Positions 42,055-50,783 of a DNA stretch of 64,000 nt are shown here, in pieces. Origin of the DNA: Paenibacillus crassostreae (lineage in GTDB: Bacteria > Bacillota > Bacilli > Paenibacillales > Paenibacillaceae); NCBI RefSeq assembly GCF_001857945.1, contig NZ_CP017770.1, positions 496,001 to 560,000 of the forward strand. The letters run 5' to 3'. The position numbers and the translations under genes are program-made. How positions within the stretch are numbered: the stretch's first letter is position 1; each line of letters begins with the position of its first letter. The notes beneath the pieces were generated by a model. That model did no database searches. It was not told the origin of the DNA and worked only from the letters and a program-made list of their open reading frames with translations.

Positions 42055-43221
42055 CTATAATATCTCTGTACTGAGCGTAAATCCTTCGATTACGGCATCT
42101 TCGTCAATCTCAATCAGGATGCATCGTCTCCCTTGATAATTCACCTGTTTCACATACTTTAAATCCTGTGGGCTAACCGAAATCGTGGCAACCTTTGTGT
42201 CGATCTTAATCGATTTTGACGTAAATTTCGGCATAACGCTGCTTGCCTTCATTTCATAGTTCCTATCATCGATGATCGTTTGAAACGCTCGTTCTACTTT
42301 TTCCGTCGTCACGTTCTCTACGCCGCTTATTGTCAACACGCGTTCCACATCTTTATAATCCAACTTCGGAGGTTCTTCCTCATCTTTATTAATTTCGATT
42401 ACCTGGTGGATTTCCTCGTATACCTGTGCGAGAGTGGCTACATCGAGTTGTTCGCCCGCCACTTCCTTCACGATGTCTTCGAAGATAGCTCTCTCTTCCA
42501 TTGCTGTCATGGATCTTTCGGCATTTAAAACCTGTTCGATGAAGTGTGGATCTGGATAATTTGATTTTGCCGTACAATACAAAATGCGGTTCACATCGGA
42601 ATAGTTATCCGTCACGCTAGGGTAAAAGAACCCTTGCTCCGGCGAGCTTAACTTGATAATCGGATCTACAATGACATTGTACTTAAATTCCCGCTCCACA
42701 TAATCGAACAAAAGCGTTTTCTTTTGCTTCTCCGTGGAATTCACACTGCATAGAATGAACGGATTTGCGAACATTTCGTCCTTCCCGCTCTCTTCGGCTT
42801 CTTCATTTCTGCCCTTGGTCGGCCGGAAATACTGTCCACGAACGAACGTGACTACTGTATCCTGTTCATACTTAACATCCACCAGCATTTTATCCACCAA
42901 CAACAGCATCAGGTCCTTCCATTCTTCAGGATCCCCTGTCGCCAAACCTTGGTGCAGCAGTACTCGTGTTGGCTCCACTGCTTCCTCCAGAAACTTCAAC
43001 TCGAACAACTTCTGATCCAATTCGCCAGTCAAGAGTTTTTTGAAATTTCCCATATACAGCTCCTGCTTCTCTCTGTCGACCAGAGCAAACGCCTGGCGCT
43101 CCCAATGATAGACCTCGTTGCTCTCCTTCATAATATACACATTGAGAATATCGTTAATATTCATCATATCGTGATCCAGCTTAAATTGCTTACGTATATG
43201 TGCGACTTCTTTCTTTATCAT
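42055..43221 (-). CDS. DUF4317 protein
   Basis: A 388-residue soluble protein of the DUF4317 family: MIKKEVAHIRKQFKLDHDMM start, YHWERQAFALVDREKQELYM, then LLVDKMLVDVKYEQDTVVTF and FANPFILCSVNSTEKQKKTL. Typical for Firmicutes; no known function. It has no signal peptide or membrane segment. It is on the same transcript as SF0329. Confidence 0.85.
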   Translation of the reverse strand: MIKKEVAHIRKQFKLDHDMMNINDILNVYIMKESNEVYHWERQAFALVDREKQELYMGNFKKLLTGELDQKLFELKFLEEAVEPTRVLLHQGLATGDPEEWKDLMLLLVDKMLVDVKYEQDTVVTFVRGQYFRPTKGRNEEAEESGKDEMFANPFILCSVNSTEKQKKTLLFDYVEREFKYNVIVDPIIKLSSPEQGFFYPSVTDNYSDVNRILYCTAKSNYPDPHFIEQVLNAERSMTAMEERAIFEDIVKEVAGEQLDVATLAQVYEEIHQVIEINKDEEEPPKLDYKDVERVLTISGVENVTTEKVERAFQTIIDDRNYEMKASSVMPKFTSKSIKIDTKVATISVSPQDLKYVKQVNYQGRRCILIEIDEDAVIEGFTLSTEIL

Positions 43222-43276
43222 GATTCGTTAGACATCTCCTAAGAAGTAAATTGGTCTCATCAGTATAAATGATATA

Positions 43277-43300
43277 AAAACCCTTCGCTAGAAGGGTTTT
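43277..43300. terminator. Short terminator hairpin
   Basis: AAAACCCTTC (43277-43286) and GAAGGGTTTT (43291-43300) around GCTA. On the minus strand it is followed by TATATC, so it is weak as a terminator; it would end the IS-interrupted lipoprotein transcript. Confidence 0.6.
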
Positions 43301-43663
43301 AAAAATACTTCTCTTTAACTCTGATCCTCACCAATAACATCAGCCCTCCACATGTGGTAATTCCTCTTTGAAGTTAGCTTCAACTAACCTCCACCAGTAT
43401 TTAGATTCTTAGTTTCTTACTACATGAGCCATTTCCGCATCTTATAGTTGTATTTCTAGATCTTTGATTATGTTATCTTGTCGGTACCTTACAGTTATCA
43501 ATTTACTGTTCATGTCAAAAAAATCTATAGGTAATATAATCGTTAGTTTTTCTGTATCATTTTTCTTTAATAGCATTGAGTCAACTGATGGACATACTCC
43601 CGTACTAGATGCAAATTCACTATTTGAAATTAGAAGACCACAATCAAAAAGCAGATCTAAAGA

Positions 43664-43688
43664 TGAACTGCACCCCAATTGTTAGACA
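43664..43688 (+). repeat. IS left inverted repeat
   Basis: Left end, about 25 bp, starting TG and ending TTAGACA; it matches the right end with several mismatches. Confidence 0.85.
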
Positions 43689-43718
43689 CAATCTAACAAT
43701 TGGAGGTGCAGTTTTTTC

Positions 43719-44237
43719 ATGAGTAAATTTACTGTTGAACATAAAATCGATGCAGTGGATAGATACCAGAAGCAATTAGAGAGCGTGGATAAAATTGCTC
43801 GTTCAATAGGAGCGAATAAGGAAGTTGTACGTATGTGGATCAAACAATATGAATATCACGGATTAGTAGCTTTCGAAAAGTCCTATACTTCTTACACAAC
43901 ACAGTTTAAAATGGATGTACTTCATTATATGAACGAAAATGGGGCGTCCCCAAACGAAGCTGCAGTAATCTTTAATATTTCATCTCCTGCATTGATTCGA
44001 AAATGGAGAATACAGCTGAGTACTATCGGAATAGACGCTCTCTTTTCGAAGAAAAAGGGGCGTCCATCAATGATAAAAAAGCCAACGAAACAAGTAATAC
44101 AAGCATCCGTTGAAGGATCTGTTGAAGTACTTGAAGCGCGAATTAAACAACTTGAAATGGAGAACGAATATTTAAAAAAGTTGAATGCCTTAGTTCAGAA
44201 CAAAGAAAAATCACCAACCAAGACAAAGCGCAAGTAG
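43719..44237 (+). CDS. IS3-family OrfA (helix-turn-helix)
   Basis: A 172-residue DNA-binding transposase subunit with two helix-turn-helix units (ARSIGANKEVVRMWIKQYEY and EAAVIFNISSPALIRKWRIQ) and a C-terminal leucine-zipper-like helix (VEVLEARIKQLEMENEYLKK). The duplicated HTH is standard for the IS150 group. GGAGGTGCAG precedes the ATG. Frameshifting at A6G (44174-44180) fuses it to OrfB: the -1 frame from there runs open into OrfB with no stop. Confidence 0.9.
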   Translation: MSKFTVEHKIDAVDRYQKQLESVDKIARSIGANKEVVRMWIKQYEYHGLVAFEKSYTSYTTQFKMDVLHYMNENGASPNEAAVIFNISSPALIRKWRIQLSTIGIDALFSKKKGRPSMIKKPTKQVIQASVEGSVEVLEARIKQLEMENEYLKKLNALVQNKEKSPTKTKRK

Positions 44238-44263
44238 TCTATGAGTTAAGGCATAAATATCCG

Positions 44264-45073
44264 GTGAAGGCGCTCGTGAAGCTTGCTGGCATTCCACGTA
44301 GCACGTATTATGATTTTATAAAGAAAATGAACCGACCCGATCTTGATGCCGATTTAAAGGCTGAAATCGAATCAATTTACGATGAACATGAGGGCCGCTA
44401 TGGTTATCGTCGTATTCGTGATGAACTAGTGATTCGTGGGAAGAAAGTTAATCATAAGAAGGTTCAACGCATTATGAAAGAGCTTGGTTTAAAATGTCTT
44501 ATACGTATGAAAAAGTATAAATCGTATAAAGGTACAGTTGGTAAAATTGCGCCCAATCATTTAGATCGTCAGTTCAATACGGAAGCACCGAATGAAAAAT
44601 GGGTTACGGATATTACGGAGTTTAAATTATTCGGAGTAAAGCTGTATTTATCACCTGTATTAGATTTGTTTAACGGAGAAATTATAACATACACTATTGG
44701 CTCACGACCGACCTATTCACTTGTTTCAGAGATGTTAGCGAAGGCGTTAGTACGCCTACCAAAAGACCGCCAACTGCTCATGCACTCCGATCAGGGTTGG
44801 CATTATCAAATGAAGCAATATCGCCATGCGCTTCAAAAAAGAGGCGTCCTACAAAGTATGTCTCGTAAAGGAAACTGTTATGATAATTCCGTGATGGAGA
44901 ATTTCTTTGGCATTATGAAATCAGAGTTTCTCTACTTCAAAGAATTCGAAAGTGTAGAACACTTTAAACTAGAATTAGAAAAATATATAGAATACTATAA
45001 TACGAAACGGATTAAGGCAAAATTAAAAATGAGTCCGATACAATATCGAACTCATTTTGAGCAAGCAGCCTGA
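44264..45073 (+). CDS. IS3-family OrfB (DDE integrase)
   Basis: At least 269 residues from GTG 44264; as the frameshift product it extends upstream through ITNQDKAQVVYELRHKYPVK. It has the HTH_21 region (DEHEGRYGYRRIRDELVIRG) and rve catalytic core with DDE residues: Asp in WVTDITEF, Asp in MHSDQGWHYQ, Glu in NFFGIMKSEFLY. The transposase is the OrfAB fusion. Confidence 0.92.
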   Translation: MKALVKLAGIPRSTYYDFIKKMNRPDLDADLKAEIESIYDEHEGRYGYRRIRDELVIRGKKVNHKKVQRIMKELGLKCLIRMKKYKSYKGTVGKIAPNHLDRQFNTEAPNEKWVTDITEFKLFGVKLYLSPVLDLFNGEIITYTIGSRPTYSLVSEMLAKALVRLPKDRQLLMHSDQGWHYQMKQYRHALQKRGVLQSMSRKGNCYDNSVMENFFGIMKSEFLYFKEFESVEHFKLELEKYIEYYNTKRIKAKLKMSPIQYRTHFEQAA

Positions 45074-45084
45074 TGAAATAACCG

Positions 45085-45109
45085 TGTCTAACTTTTAGGG
45101 GTCACTTCA
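45085..45109 (-). repeat. IS right inverted repeat
   Basis: Right end of the element, TGTCTAACTTTTAGGGGTCA followed by CTTCA. The last CA borders the AGA duplication. Confidence 0.85.
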
Positions 45110-45494
45110 AGATATGCCTGTTTTATTACTAAATACAATATTGGTCTTATAATTTAATTTATCTGTGTCAAGTTCCGCAAGTATACTTGCTCTTAATGCA
45201 TCATCTTCAATAGAACCTTTTAATTGCCTCGGAACTTCCTTTACTATTACTTCATCCGAATGTTCCTTTTCTATAGGTGGGGTTTCGATGAAATCTTCGT
45301 TAGTTAACTTAGTACTTGTGGGTAAAAATTTAGTAGTGTTCAACTCTGATCCATTGTTGTTATCCTGAAGCGAAGTACAACCTGTTAAGGAAACAATTAC
45401 TATGATTACTCCCAATAAAAAAAGTCTTCTCATCCAAATCACCTCAATATTCAGACGAAGGAGATAGGTAAAATGTTCCAATATATTCAATCTA

Positions 45495-45600
45495 TTATTG
45501 AGTTATCGTGTTCTGTTAGCTTAATCGGCAATAAAATTAGAGGAACTCTATTGATGAGAGTTCCTCTGCTATCATTCTTTGTTAGCATAAAGACGGCAAC
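45495..45600. repeat. CCCGTTAGC repeat, copy F (box-hairpin-box)
   Basis: Left box TTATTGAGTTATCGTGTTCT (then GTTAGCTTAAT), hairpin AGAGGAACTCT/AGAGTTCCTCT (45539-45549, 45557-45567, perfect), then a degenerate right box CTTTGTTAGCATAAAG. The order relative to hairpin is as in copies C and D, but the hairpin sequence is unrelated. Confidence 0.7.
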
Positions 45601-45706
45601 CGTCTCGCTTTGCCAACAGCAATTCATATGCCTGATGGAACCCCGTGGCACCATGGCCGATTGTCGAGACTTCGGGGTTATGATTGCCGAGTTTGCGTTT
45701 TTGCAT
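45572..45706 (-). pseudogene. Aldo/keto reductase N-terminal fragment joined to repeat F
   Basis: The frame from ATG 45706 reads MQKRKLGNHNPEVSTIGHGA, close to the start of many AKRs (M-KRKLG-SNLEVSAIGLGC). After about 20-25 residues homology ends and translation runs through the GTTAGCATAAAG box to a stop at 45572. The rest of the roughly 330-residue enzyme is missing. It sits beside the GC-rich TetR island and may have been part of it. Confidence 0.65.
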
Positions 45707-45730
45707 AACAATATTCTTCTGCTCTAAGGT

Positions 45731-46342
45731 TTAGGATGACTTTCCAGAAAGTGTGGAACTGCCGGTAGGCCAGGTGGAGAGCGCTTGCTCAGCAACAGAC
45801 TCTAGCATGTCGCGACTGAAGCCGGCTTTGGCTTGAACAGCCATACCGTGGAGCACCGCCAGCACGAATGCAGTTAGCACAGCACAGTTAGTAGTCTCCG
45901 GCAGATCTCCCTCTTGCTTTGCCCGTTCGAAGCGATTGCGCAGCGACGCCTCTCCGTCTGCACGCGCATTGATCAGGGCAAGTCGAATAGGTTCGGCATC
46001 ATCCGAGCCAGCCAAGGCACCGTGGACACCTAAACAACCCTTGCGATCCGGGTAACGAGTATTTAATTCGGCCGTTCTAAGGAGGATGTGTGCGGCCACC
46101 TCCCGCGAGGTCGGCAGCTCCAGCGCCACCGGGATGAAATCCAGGTAGTCCTCATAATAGCGCGCCAGAACTTGGCGGAACAACGCTTCCTTGTTGCCAA
46201 ATGCCGAGTAGAGCGCGGGTCGTTCGACACCCGTGGCCTGCGTCAGGTCAGTGTACGACGTACCCTCGTAGCCTTTACGCCAAAACACGCAAAGCGCCGC
46301 GTCCAGTGCTTGATCCACATCGAATTCGCGGTTACGTCCCAT
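45731..46342 (-). CDS. TetR-family regulator of GC-rich island
   Basis: A 203-residue TetR/AcrR regulator: GRNREFDVDQALDAALCVFW then GYEGTSYTDLTQATGVERPA and LYSAFGNKEALFRQVL. The codon use (GCC, CTG, CGC-rich) is unlike its low-GC neighbours, and the sequence style is proteobacterial or actinobacterial. It diverges from two SDR genes across a promoter with two palindromic operators, so it most likely represses them. AGAGGTGATC precedes the ATG. A signature of horizontal transfer. Confidence 0.9.
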   Translation of the reverse strand: MGRNREFDVDQALDAALCVFWRKGYEGTSYTDLTQATGVERPALYSAFGNKEALFRQVLARYYEDYLDFIPVALELPTSREVAAHILLRTAELNTRYPDRKGCLGVHGALAGSDDAEPIRLALINARADGEASLRNRFERAKQEGDLPETTNCAVLTAFVLAVLHGMAVQAKAGFSRDMLESVAEQALSTWPTGSSTLSGKSS

Positions 46343-46624
46343 CAGTCAGATCACCTCTCTTTTTTTATAACCGTCAGATTAAAAAGATTTTCGTCCAATT
46401 TCATACTTTACGTTATCATAACATACGTTACATATCGCTACCAGTCCATCAGGCAATTGCACGATCGGTGAAAAGTGTGGATCTTGTGTCACACATCAGG
46501 CGCCAGACTCGGCTCGAGCTAATGGCCCTTCCCAGAGTTCGACGCATCATCCTAACTTGACGGCACTTGGCACCCCAGCAATTGACAATTCACAGTGGGC
46601 GCCATAATATAAAATACAATTTAA

Positions 46625-46695
46625 CATAATGATCGTTATGATATTGACAATACACAAAAAAATGTATAACATAATTTTACGTAATGATCGTTATG
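46625..46695 (+). promoter_or_regulatory. SDR-operon promoter flanked by twin TetR operators
   Basis: Two near-identical palindromes, CATAATGATCGTTATG (46625-46640) and CGTAATGATCGTTATG (46680-46695), bracket a consensus-type promoter: TTGACA (46644-46649), 17 bp, TAACAT (46667-46672). The operators lie next to -35 and downstream of -10, an ideal repressor layout. The rest of the intergenic stretch 46343-46782 is otherwise empty. Confidence 0.8.
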
Positions 46696-46782
46696 ATAAT
46701 CCGCCGATTACCGGTGCTAGAGTGTCCAGCGACGTACAAAGAAGATCTTCACATGCAGAAATCATTTAAGGAGGTTTTTTTC

Positions 46783-47545
46783 ATGCAGCAATCATTGAAG
46801 GGTAAGGTCGTCCTCATTACGGGTGGCTCACGTGGCCTTGGCGCCGCTATGGCGGAAGCGTTTGCCGATCACGGCGCGGATGTTGCGATCAGCTACGCCG
46901 CTTCGGCCGAAAAGGCGGCTGCTGTTGTAGAGAAGCTGAAGGCCACGGGGGTACGTGCATTGGCAATCAAAAGTGACCAAGCGGATCTTTCTTCCGCCAA
47001 GCCCCTAATTAACTCGGTGATTGCTGAATTCGGCAAGCTCGACATCCTCGTAAACAACGCCGGTATCGCGATCCAAGGCCAAATGGTAGATGATCCCGAC
47101 TTAGACGAAGAAAAATACAATCGTCAGTGGCAAGTTAATGTCATGGGGTCGATCGCCAATACCCGCGCGGCGGCACCCAAACTAGCGGACGGAGGTCGCA
47201 TTATTTTTATCGGCTCTCGGCTCGGCGATTACGTACCCTTCAGAGGAGTCGCCGACTACGCCGGAACAAAGGCGGCGCTCGCCGGATATGCGAGGGGCAT
47301 CGCGCGTGACCTCGGCCCCCGTAATATCACTGTAAATATCGTGCAGCCGGGCGTCATGCCTACGGACATGAACAAGGATGTGGCTGATCATCTTCCCCCC
47401 CCTAGAAACCTTCCTGGATATGCATCCGATCCGTCGCTTTGCAACCCTTGAAGAGGTGGCAGAAGCCGTCTGCTTCCTCGCCGGACCACATGGGGGTTAC
47501 ATCACCGGTGAGACCCTCAATATAGCTGGCGGCATCGGAAACTAA
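46783..47545 (+). pseudogene. SDR-family oxidoreductase, frameshifted in a C8 tract
   Basis: A classical SDR of about 250 codons: LITGGSRGLGAAMAEAF, NNAGIAIQGQ, catalytic YAGTK, then NIVQPGVMPTDMN. At the run of eight C (47395-47402) the frame is lost; removing one C continues LETFLDMHPIRRFATLEEVA and GETLNIAGGIGN to TAA 47545, a perfect SDR tail. As written the product ends at 47451 with a wrong C-terminus. ATG 46783 follows AAGGAGG; an earlier ATG at 46684 lies inside an operator. GC-rich codon use, foreign-looking. A hairpin AGGTGCC/GGCACCT follows at 47559-47580. Confidence 0.85.
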
Positions 47546-47663
47546 GCCTGTCCGGAGCAGGTGCCAATGCATGGGCACCTGACAAGCAATCGGTATGTCA
47601 AAGATCGGACCGATAAAGAGAAAAGCTTCTAAATTAAAAATATGTATTTAAAGGAGAAAATAT

Positions 47664-48632
47664 ATGACTAGAAAATTCAGTGCAAAGTCAACTGCCGATC
47701 AGGTGCTTTCCGGCGTTGATCTTAAGGGAAAGCGACTTCTCATAACGGGTGCATCATCGGGTATTGGCCTCGAAACCGCCCGCTCACTGGTCTCTCACGG
47801 CGCCAGCGTCGTCGGCACGGTCAGGGACCTCACCAAAGCCGAGGCGTCCACTGCATCGGTCCTTGACGCCGCGGCGCAAGGAGGCGGTAGCCTAGCGTTG
47901 ATCGAACTCGATCTCGCATCTTTGCAAAGCGTTCGCGCATGCGCGGATAAACTGTTAGCTACCGGCCAGCGGTTCGATGCCATCATCGCCAACGCTGGCG
48001 TCATGGCAACCCCGTTCGGTCGGACGACCGACGGCTTCGAAGTCCAGTTCGGGACGAACTATCTTGGTCATTTCGCTTTGATCAATTGGATCGAGCCACT
48101 GCTCGTCGATAATGGGCGCTTGGTGATGTTGTCGTCCCAAGCTCATCGCGCGGCCGATGTTGACCTGGACGATCCGAATTTCGAGCAACAGGCATACGAT
48201 CCATTTGTCGCCTATGGTCGATCAAAAACGGCCACTATTCTCTTCGCAGCGGAATTCGATAAGCGGCATCGCAATCGAGGCATCCGAGCTGCTTCGGTGA
48301 TGCCAGGGAATAGTCTTACCAATCTCCCGCGCCATTTCTCGCAGGAAGACTTGCAGGGTCTTTTCGAGAACGCTGGCAAAGCTCGCGCCGAAGCAGGTCT
48401 TCCGCCAGCGGAGCTCAAAGAAATCGCGCAGGCAGCCGCAACGTCGGTCTGGGCCGCAGTCGTGGCTGACAAAGACGAAATCGGTGGACGCTATCTCGAA
48501 GATTGTGCGATTGCGCCGATCGATGACTCGCCCAACCCGTTTGCCGACGGTGTAAGGTCGTATGCGCTCGACGCTAACAAAGCCGAGCGGCTTTGGGCGA
48601 AAAGCGAGGAATTGATAATCGCTGCGTTGTGA
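47664..48632 (+). CDS. SDR-family oxidoreductase (retinol dehydrogenase-like)
   Basis: A 322-residue SDR: LLITGASSGIGLETARSLVS near residues 29-48, NAGVM in AIIANAGVMATPFGRT, FGTNYLGHF, catalytic Ser in VMLSSQAHRAA and YGRSK as YxxxK. The long C-terminus (PFADGVRSYALDANKAERLW) is typical of WWOX/retinol dehydrogenase-like SDRs. AAAGGAG precedes the ATG although the gene itself is GC-rich. It is the second gene of the TetR-controlled SDR operon and ends in a strong terminator. Confidence 0.9.
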   Translation: MTRKFSAKSTADQVLSGVDLKGKRLLITGASSGIGLETARSLVSHGASVVGTVRDLTKAEASTASVLDAAAQGGGSLALIELDLASLQSVRACADKLLATGQRFDAIIANAGVMATPFGRTTDGFEVQFGTNYLGHFALINWIEPLLVDNGRLVMLSSQAHRAADVDLDDPNFEQQAYDPFVAYGRSKTATILFAAEFDKRHRNRGIRAASVMPGNSLTNLPRHFSQEDLQGLFENAGKARAEAGLPPAELKEIAQAAATSVWAAVVADKDEIGGRYLEDCAIAPIDDSPNPFADGVRSYALDANKAERLWAKSEELIIAAL

Positions 48633-48689
48633 GGGTTGTTTCGCACACGGTAGTAGGCGAAGACTCATTTACAATATGGGGTACGCAGA

Positions 48690-48730
48690 ACGACGGTAGC
48701 CGATCATCTAGGCCGGCTACCGTCGTTTTA
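48690..48730 (+). terminator. Terminator after SDR operon
   Basis: ACGACGGTAGCCG (48690-48702) pairs perfectly with CGGCTACCGTCGT (48714-48726), tail TTTTAT. Confidence 0.88.
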
Positions 48731-48994
48731 TGGTTGAGCAATTGTTCCCAGTTAGTTGAGCGCCGGGAGCACATAGTATGGTCTTCAATAATTACATCTT
48801 CTGTCTGAATACCGATAAGATCCAGGAAGCACGGCATCACCGCATCTTCTTCACTTTATTTCATTATAATTAGCCGCTTACCGCTGGTTCACTGCAAGGC
48901 TGATCCCTTTTGATAACATATAACATTGTGTTGCAGTACATTATGCCTTTGCGGTCTTTTTGGTGTTGAATGATTTTAATTCTTGTAAGAAAAA
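48731..48994. other. Intergenic; possible transposase start remnant
   Basis: On the minus strand the frame PCFLDLIGIQTEDVIIEDHT (about 48770-48840) could be the first residues of an ISL3-type transposase, but it then runs into unrelated codons. No intact gene. Confidence 0.25.
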
Positions 48995-49026
48995 TTATTG
49001 AACTATCGTGTCCCGTTAGCGTAATG
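48995..49026. repeat. CCCGTTAGC repeat, copy G
   Basis: Single well-conserved box TTATTGAACTATCGTGTCCC followed by GTTAGCGTAATG. It lies 36 bp from the stop of the Rrf2 gene. Confidence 0.82.
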
Positions 49027-49061
49027 TTCGGATTGCTATGATACAGAACGGACAGCCAAAA

Positions 49062-49553
49062 TCAGTCTCTTTCTTTTTGCAAATGATTATTACAGTCTTT
49101 ATTAGCCTTATCTAAAATAGATTGTATGGAGTGATTTTTAAAAAATAGGTGTAAGGCACTTTCAGCATTATCCATGACCTCTTTAATTCTACAAACACCT
49201 AGATTCTCTTCTTTACCCATTATTTGGACATTGCTTTCATCTGTCAATAACGTATGTTGTCTAGAATCTGAATTAGAACAATTAAACATTTGTTGTCTAC
49301 CTTCAGTAGACAAAATAACATCTAAAAATGTGATATGACTAGCTGAACGTGATAGTTCATATCCGCCTTTTACACCAGGGACAGCTCTAACAATCCCATC
49401 TTTCCGTAACTTAGTCATAATTTTTGACAAATAACTCTCCGATACGTCTAGCATATTGGATAATTCTTTAATACCTATTTTATATTCGCACTCTGAATTA
49501 GCCAAATGAACTAAGGCATGTAGTGCATAATCAGTATTTTTCGCAAATTGCAT
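49062..49553 (-). CDS. Rrf2-family regulator
   Basis: A 163-residue Rrf2 protein: MQFAKNTDYALHALVHLANS, GIKELSNMLDVSESYLSKIM then VPGVKGGYELSRSASHITFL. Only two or three cysteines are placed near the cluster region (FNCSNS and GVCRIKE), so Fe-S binding is uncertain. It is 50 bp downstream of a methyltransferase gene on the same strand and could regulate it. Both genes lie between repeat copies G and H. Confidence 0.87.
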   Translation of the reverse strand: MQFAKNTDYALHALVHLANSECEYKIGIKELSNMLDVSESYLSKIMTKLRKDGIVRAVPGVKGGYELSRSASHITFLDVILSTEGRQQMFNCSNSDSRQHTLLTDESNVQIMGKEENLGVCRIKEVMDNAESALHLFFKNHSIQSILDKANKDCNNHLQKERD

Positions 49554-49603
49554 CCTTTTAACCCCATTTATTATATTATCAGCATTGCTGGTACAATACC
49601 TTT

Positions 49604-50164
49604 TTATTCATTTTTTTGTGCAACAATTATATAAACAGGTTGATTAGCCACTTTAGTTTGAGGATAAAAAATATCGACTATATCAAAGCCAGCATTAAGA
49701 ACTTCTTCTTGCATATTTTTTGATGAAACTCTCGGACCAGTTGATAATTCTGACTTCTCTAATTCAATACAAAGAAACACTCCTTTATTTTTTAAGACCC
49801 TATATATTTCGCCTAATGCAAGCGAAAGTGGTTTAACTTCGTGAAGTGATATTGAAGCAACAGCCTTATCAACTTTTTCGTTACCTAGTTGTATATCTTT
49901 GAAATCTGATACAAGAGTTTTAATATTGGTAATTCCATTTTCCCCAGCTTTTGTTTCCAAGTACTTTAAAATATCTTCATCATAATCAAGTGCAATTACT
50001 TCATCTACATACTTAGAAATTGGAAGACTTATATAGCCACCTCCTGCTCCAAGATCTAATAATTTATCCTCTTTATTAAGGGATACGAACCGAAATAGCT
50101 CATCGGCAGGGAATCTATTTATATTCTCCAAATTATTTACTTTTCTAATTAATTTTTGATTCAT
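49604..50164 (-). CDS. Class I SAM-dependent methyltransferase
   Basis: A 186-residue UbiE/Methyltransf_11-like enzyme. The SAM site is LLDLGAGGGYISLPIS (motif I near residues 35-50), the acidic end of strand 2 is in IALDYDEDIL, and LVSDFKDI supplies motif III. The N-terminal helix INRFPADELFRFVSL is common in small-molecule or metalloid-modifying members. Substrate unknown. The gene precedes an Rrf2 regulator. Confidence 0.87.
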   Translation of the reverse strand: MNQKLIRKVNNLENINRFPADELFRFVSLNKEDKLLDLGAGGGYISLPISKYVDEVIALDYDEDILKYLETKAGENGITNIKTLVSDFKDIQLGNEKVDKAVASISLHEVKPLSLALGEIYRVLKNKGVFLCIELEKSELSTGPRVSSKNMQEEVLNAGFDIVDIFYPQTKVANQPVYIIVAQKNE

Positions 50165-50294
50165 TTCAAATCACCTTCTTATTATAGATATTTTGACTCT
50201 ATTTTAACTATAATTGAATTATTATTATTTGTAAACATTTTGATCTAAAGGATATTAAGATTGCATCCTTTTTAAAAGCTTATTGGAAAATTTA

Positions 50295-50341
50295 ATTTAA
50301 ACTATCATGTTATTTCATTAACGGGGGCGTTAGGGAAACGA
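50295..50341. repeat. CCCGTTAGC repeat, degenerate copy H
   Basis: TTTAAACTATCATGTTATTT then CATTAACGGGGGCGTTAGGG and AAACGAG contain two shifted and decayed boxes. It lies 64 bp left of the 75-residue protein gene. Confidence 0.5.
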
Positions 50342-50404
50342 GTTAAATAAAAAACGGTTCCTATACGTAAATTTGCAGGAATGCAAAATAAACTTAAATA
50401 ATTC

Positions 50405-50632
50405 TCAGGGTTGTTCATCTGAAGGTCTTCTTTTATGTTTTTCATTAATGATTTTCTTGTTAAGTATCCTTACTTTACCAATCATTAGCAACCTCATATC
50501 TTCTACAATATATTTAGCCAACTCTTCGTCAGAAATGTCATCGCCATCAATATCAAGATGAAATTCCTGGCCTTGAATACCACCGCCGTTCGTAAACTCG
50601 ATATCAAAGTCGAATAGAACTCTTTTATCCAT
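50405..50632 (-). CDS. Small conserved-type protein, unknown
   Basis: A 75-residue acidic protein: RVLFDFDIEFTNGGGIQGQE, FHLDIDGDDISDEELAKYIV, then EDMRLLMIGKVRILNKKIIN and a basic tail KHKRRPSDEQP. The structured pattern and high conservation-like character suggest a real protein, perhaps a cyclase-operon partner, but I cannot name it. It follows repeat copy H. GGTGATTCGAA precedes the ATG. Confidence 0.65.
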   Translation of the reverse strand: MDKRVLFDFDIEFTNGGGIQGQEFHLDIDGDDISDEELAKYIVEDMRLLMIGKVRILNKKIINEKHKRRPSDEQP

Positions 50633-50783
50633 TTCGAATCACCTTAACCTTAGTTTTAAAATGATATATATTCTGGTTTTAAAAAACAATTACCTTCTTC
50701 CTCAAACCTGTTTCATTACTTTAATAAGGTAAAAGCGATCCTCCGTTATTGAAGCATCGCACCTGTTACTTAAAAAAATAAAT

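Larger units (their letters stand above)
43664..45109 (+). mobile_element. IS3-family element, IS150-type, 1446 bp
   Basis: Inverted repeats: left TGAACTGCACCCCAATTGTT (43664 on) and right, read inward, TGAAGTGACCCCTAAAAGTT, both ending TTAGACA. The flanks show a 3-bp duplication AGA (43661-43663 and 45110-45112). It encodes orfA and orfB with a canonical A_AAA_AAG frameshift heptamer at 44174-44180. All parts needed for transposition appear intact. Confidence 0.92.
43442..45433 (-). pseudogene. Lipoprotein gene interrupted by IS3-family element
   Basis: If the insertion (43664-45109) and one AGA copy are removed, 321 bp from ATG 45433 and 222 bp ending at 43442 join in one frame of 180 codons plus stop. 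The N-terminal part is a lipoprotein signal (MRRLFLLGVIIVIVSLTGC), the middle carries PPIEKEHSDEVIVKEV, and the distal half has LTIILPIDFFDMNSKLITV. Both parts otherwise look intact, so the insertion is recent. GAGGTGATTTGG precedes the ATG. The family is unknown. Confidence 0.85.

Noticed and set aside
45487-45711. 74-codon minus-strand frame across repeat F
   Set aside because: The neighbouring frame matches an AKR N-terminus; this one is out of frame with it and has no family.
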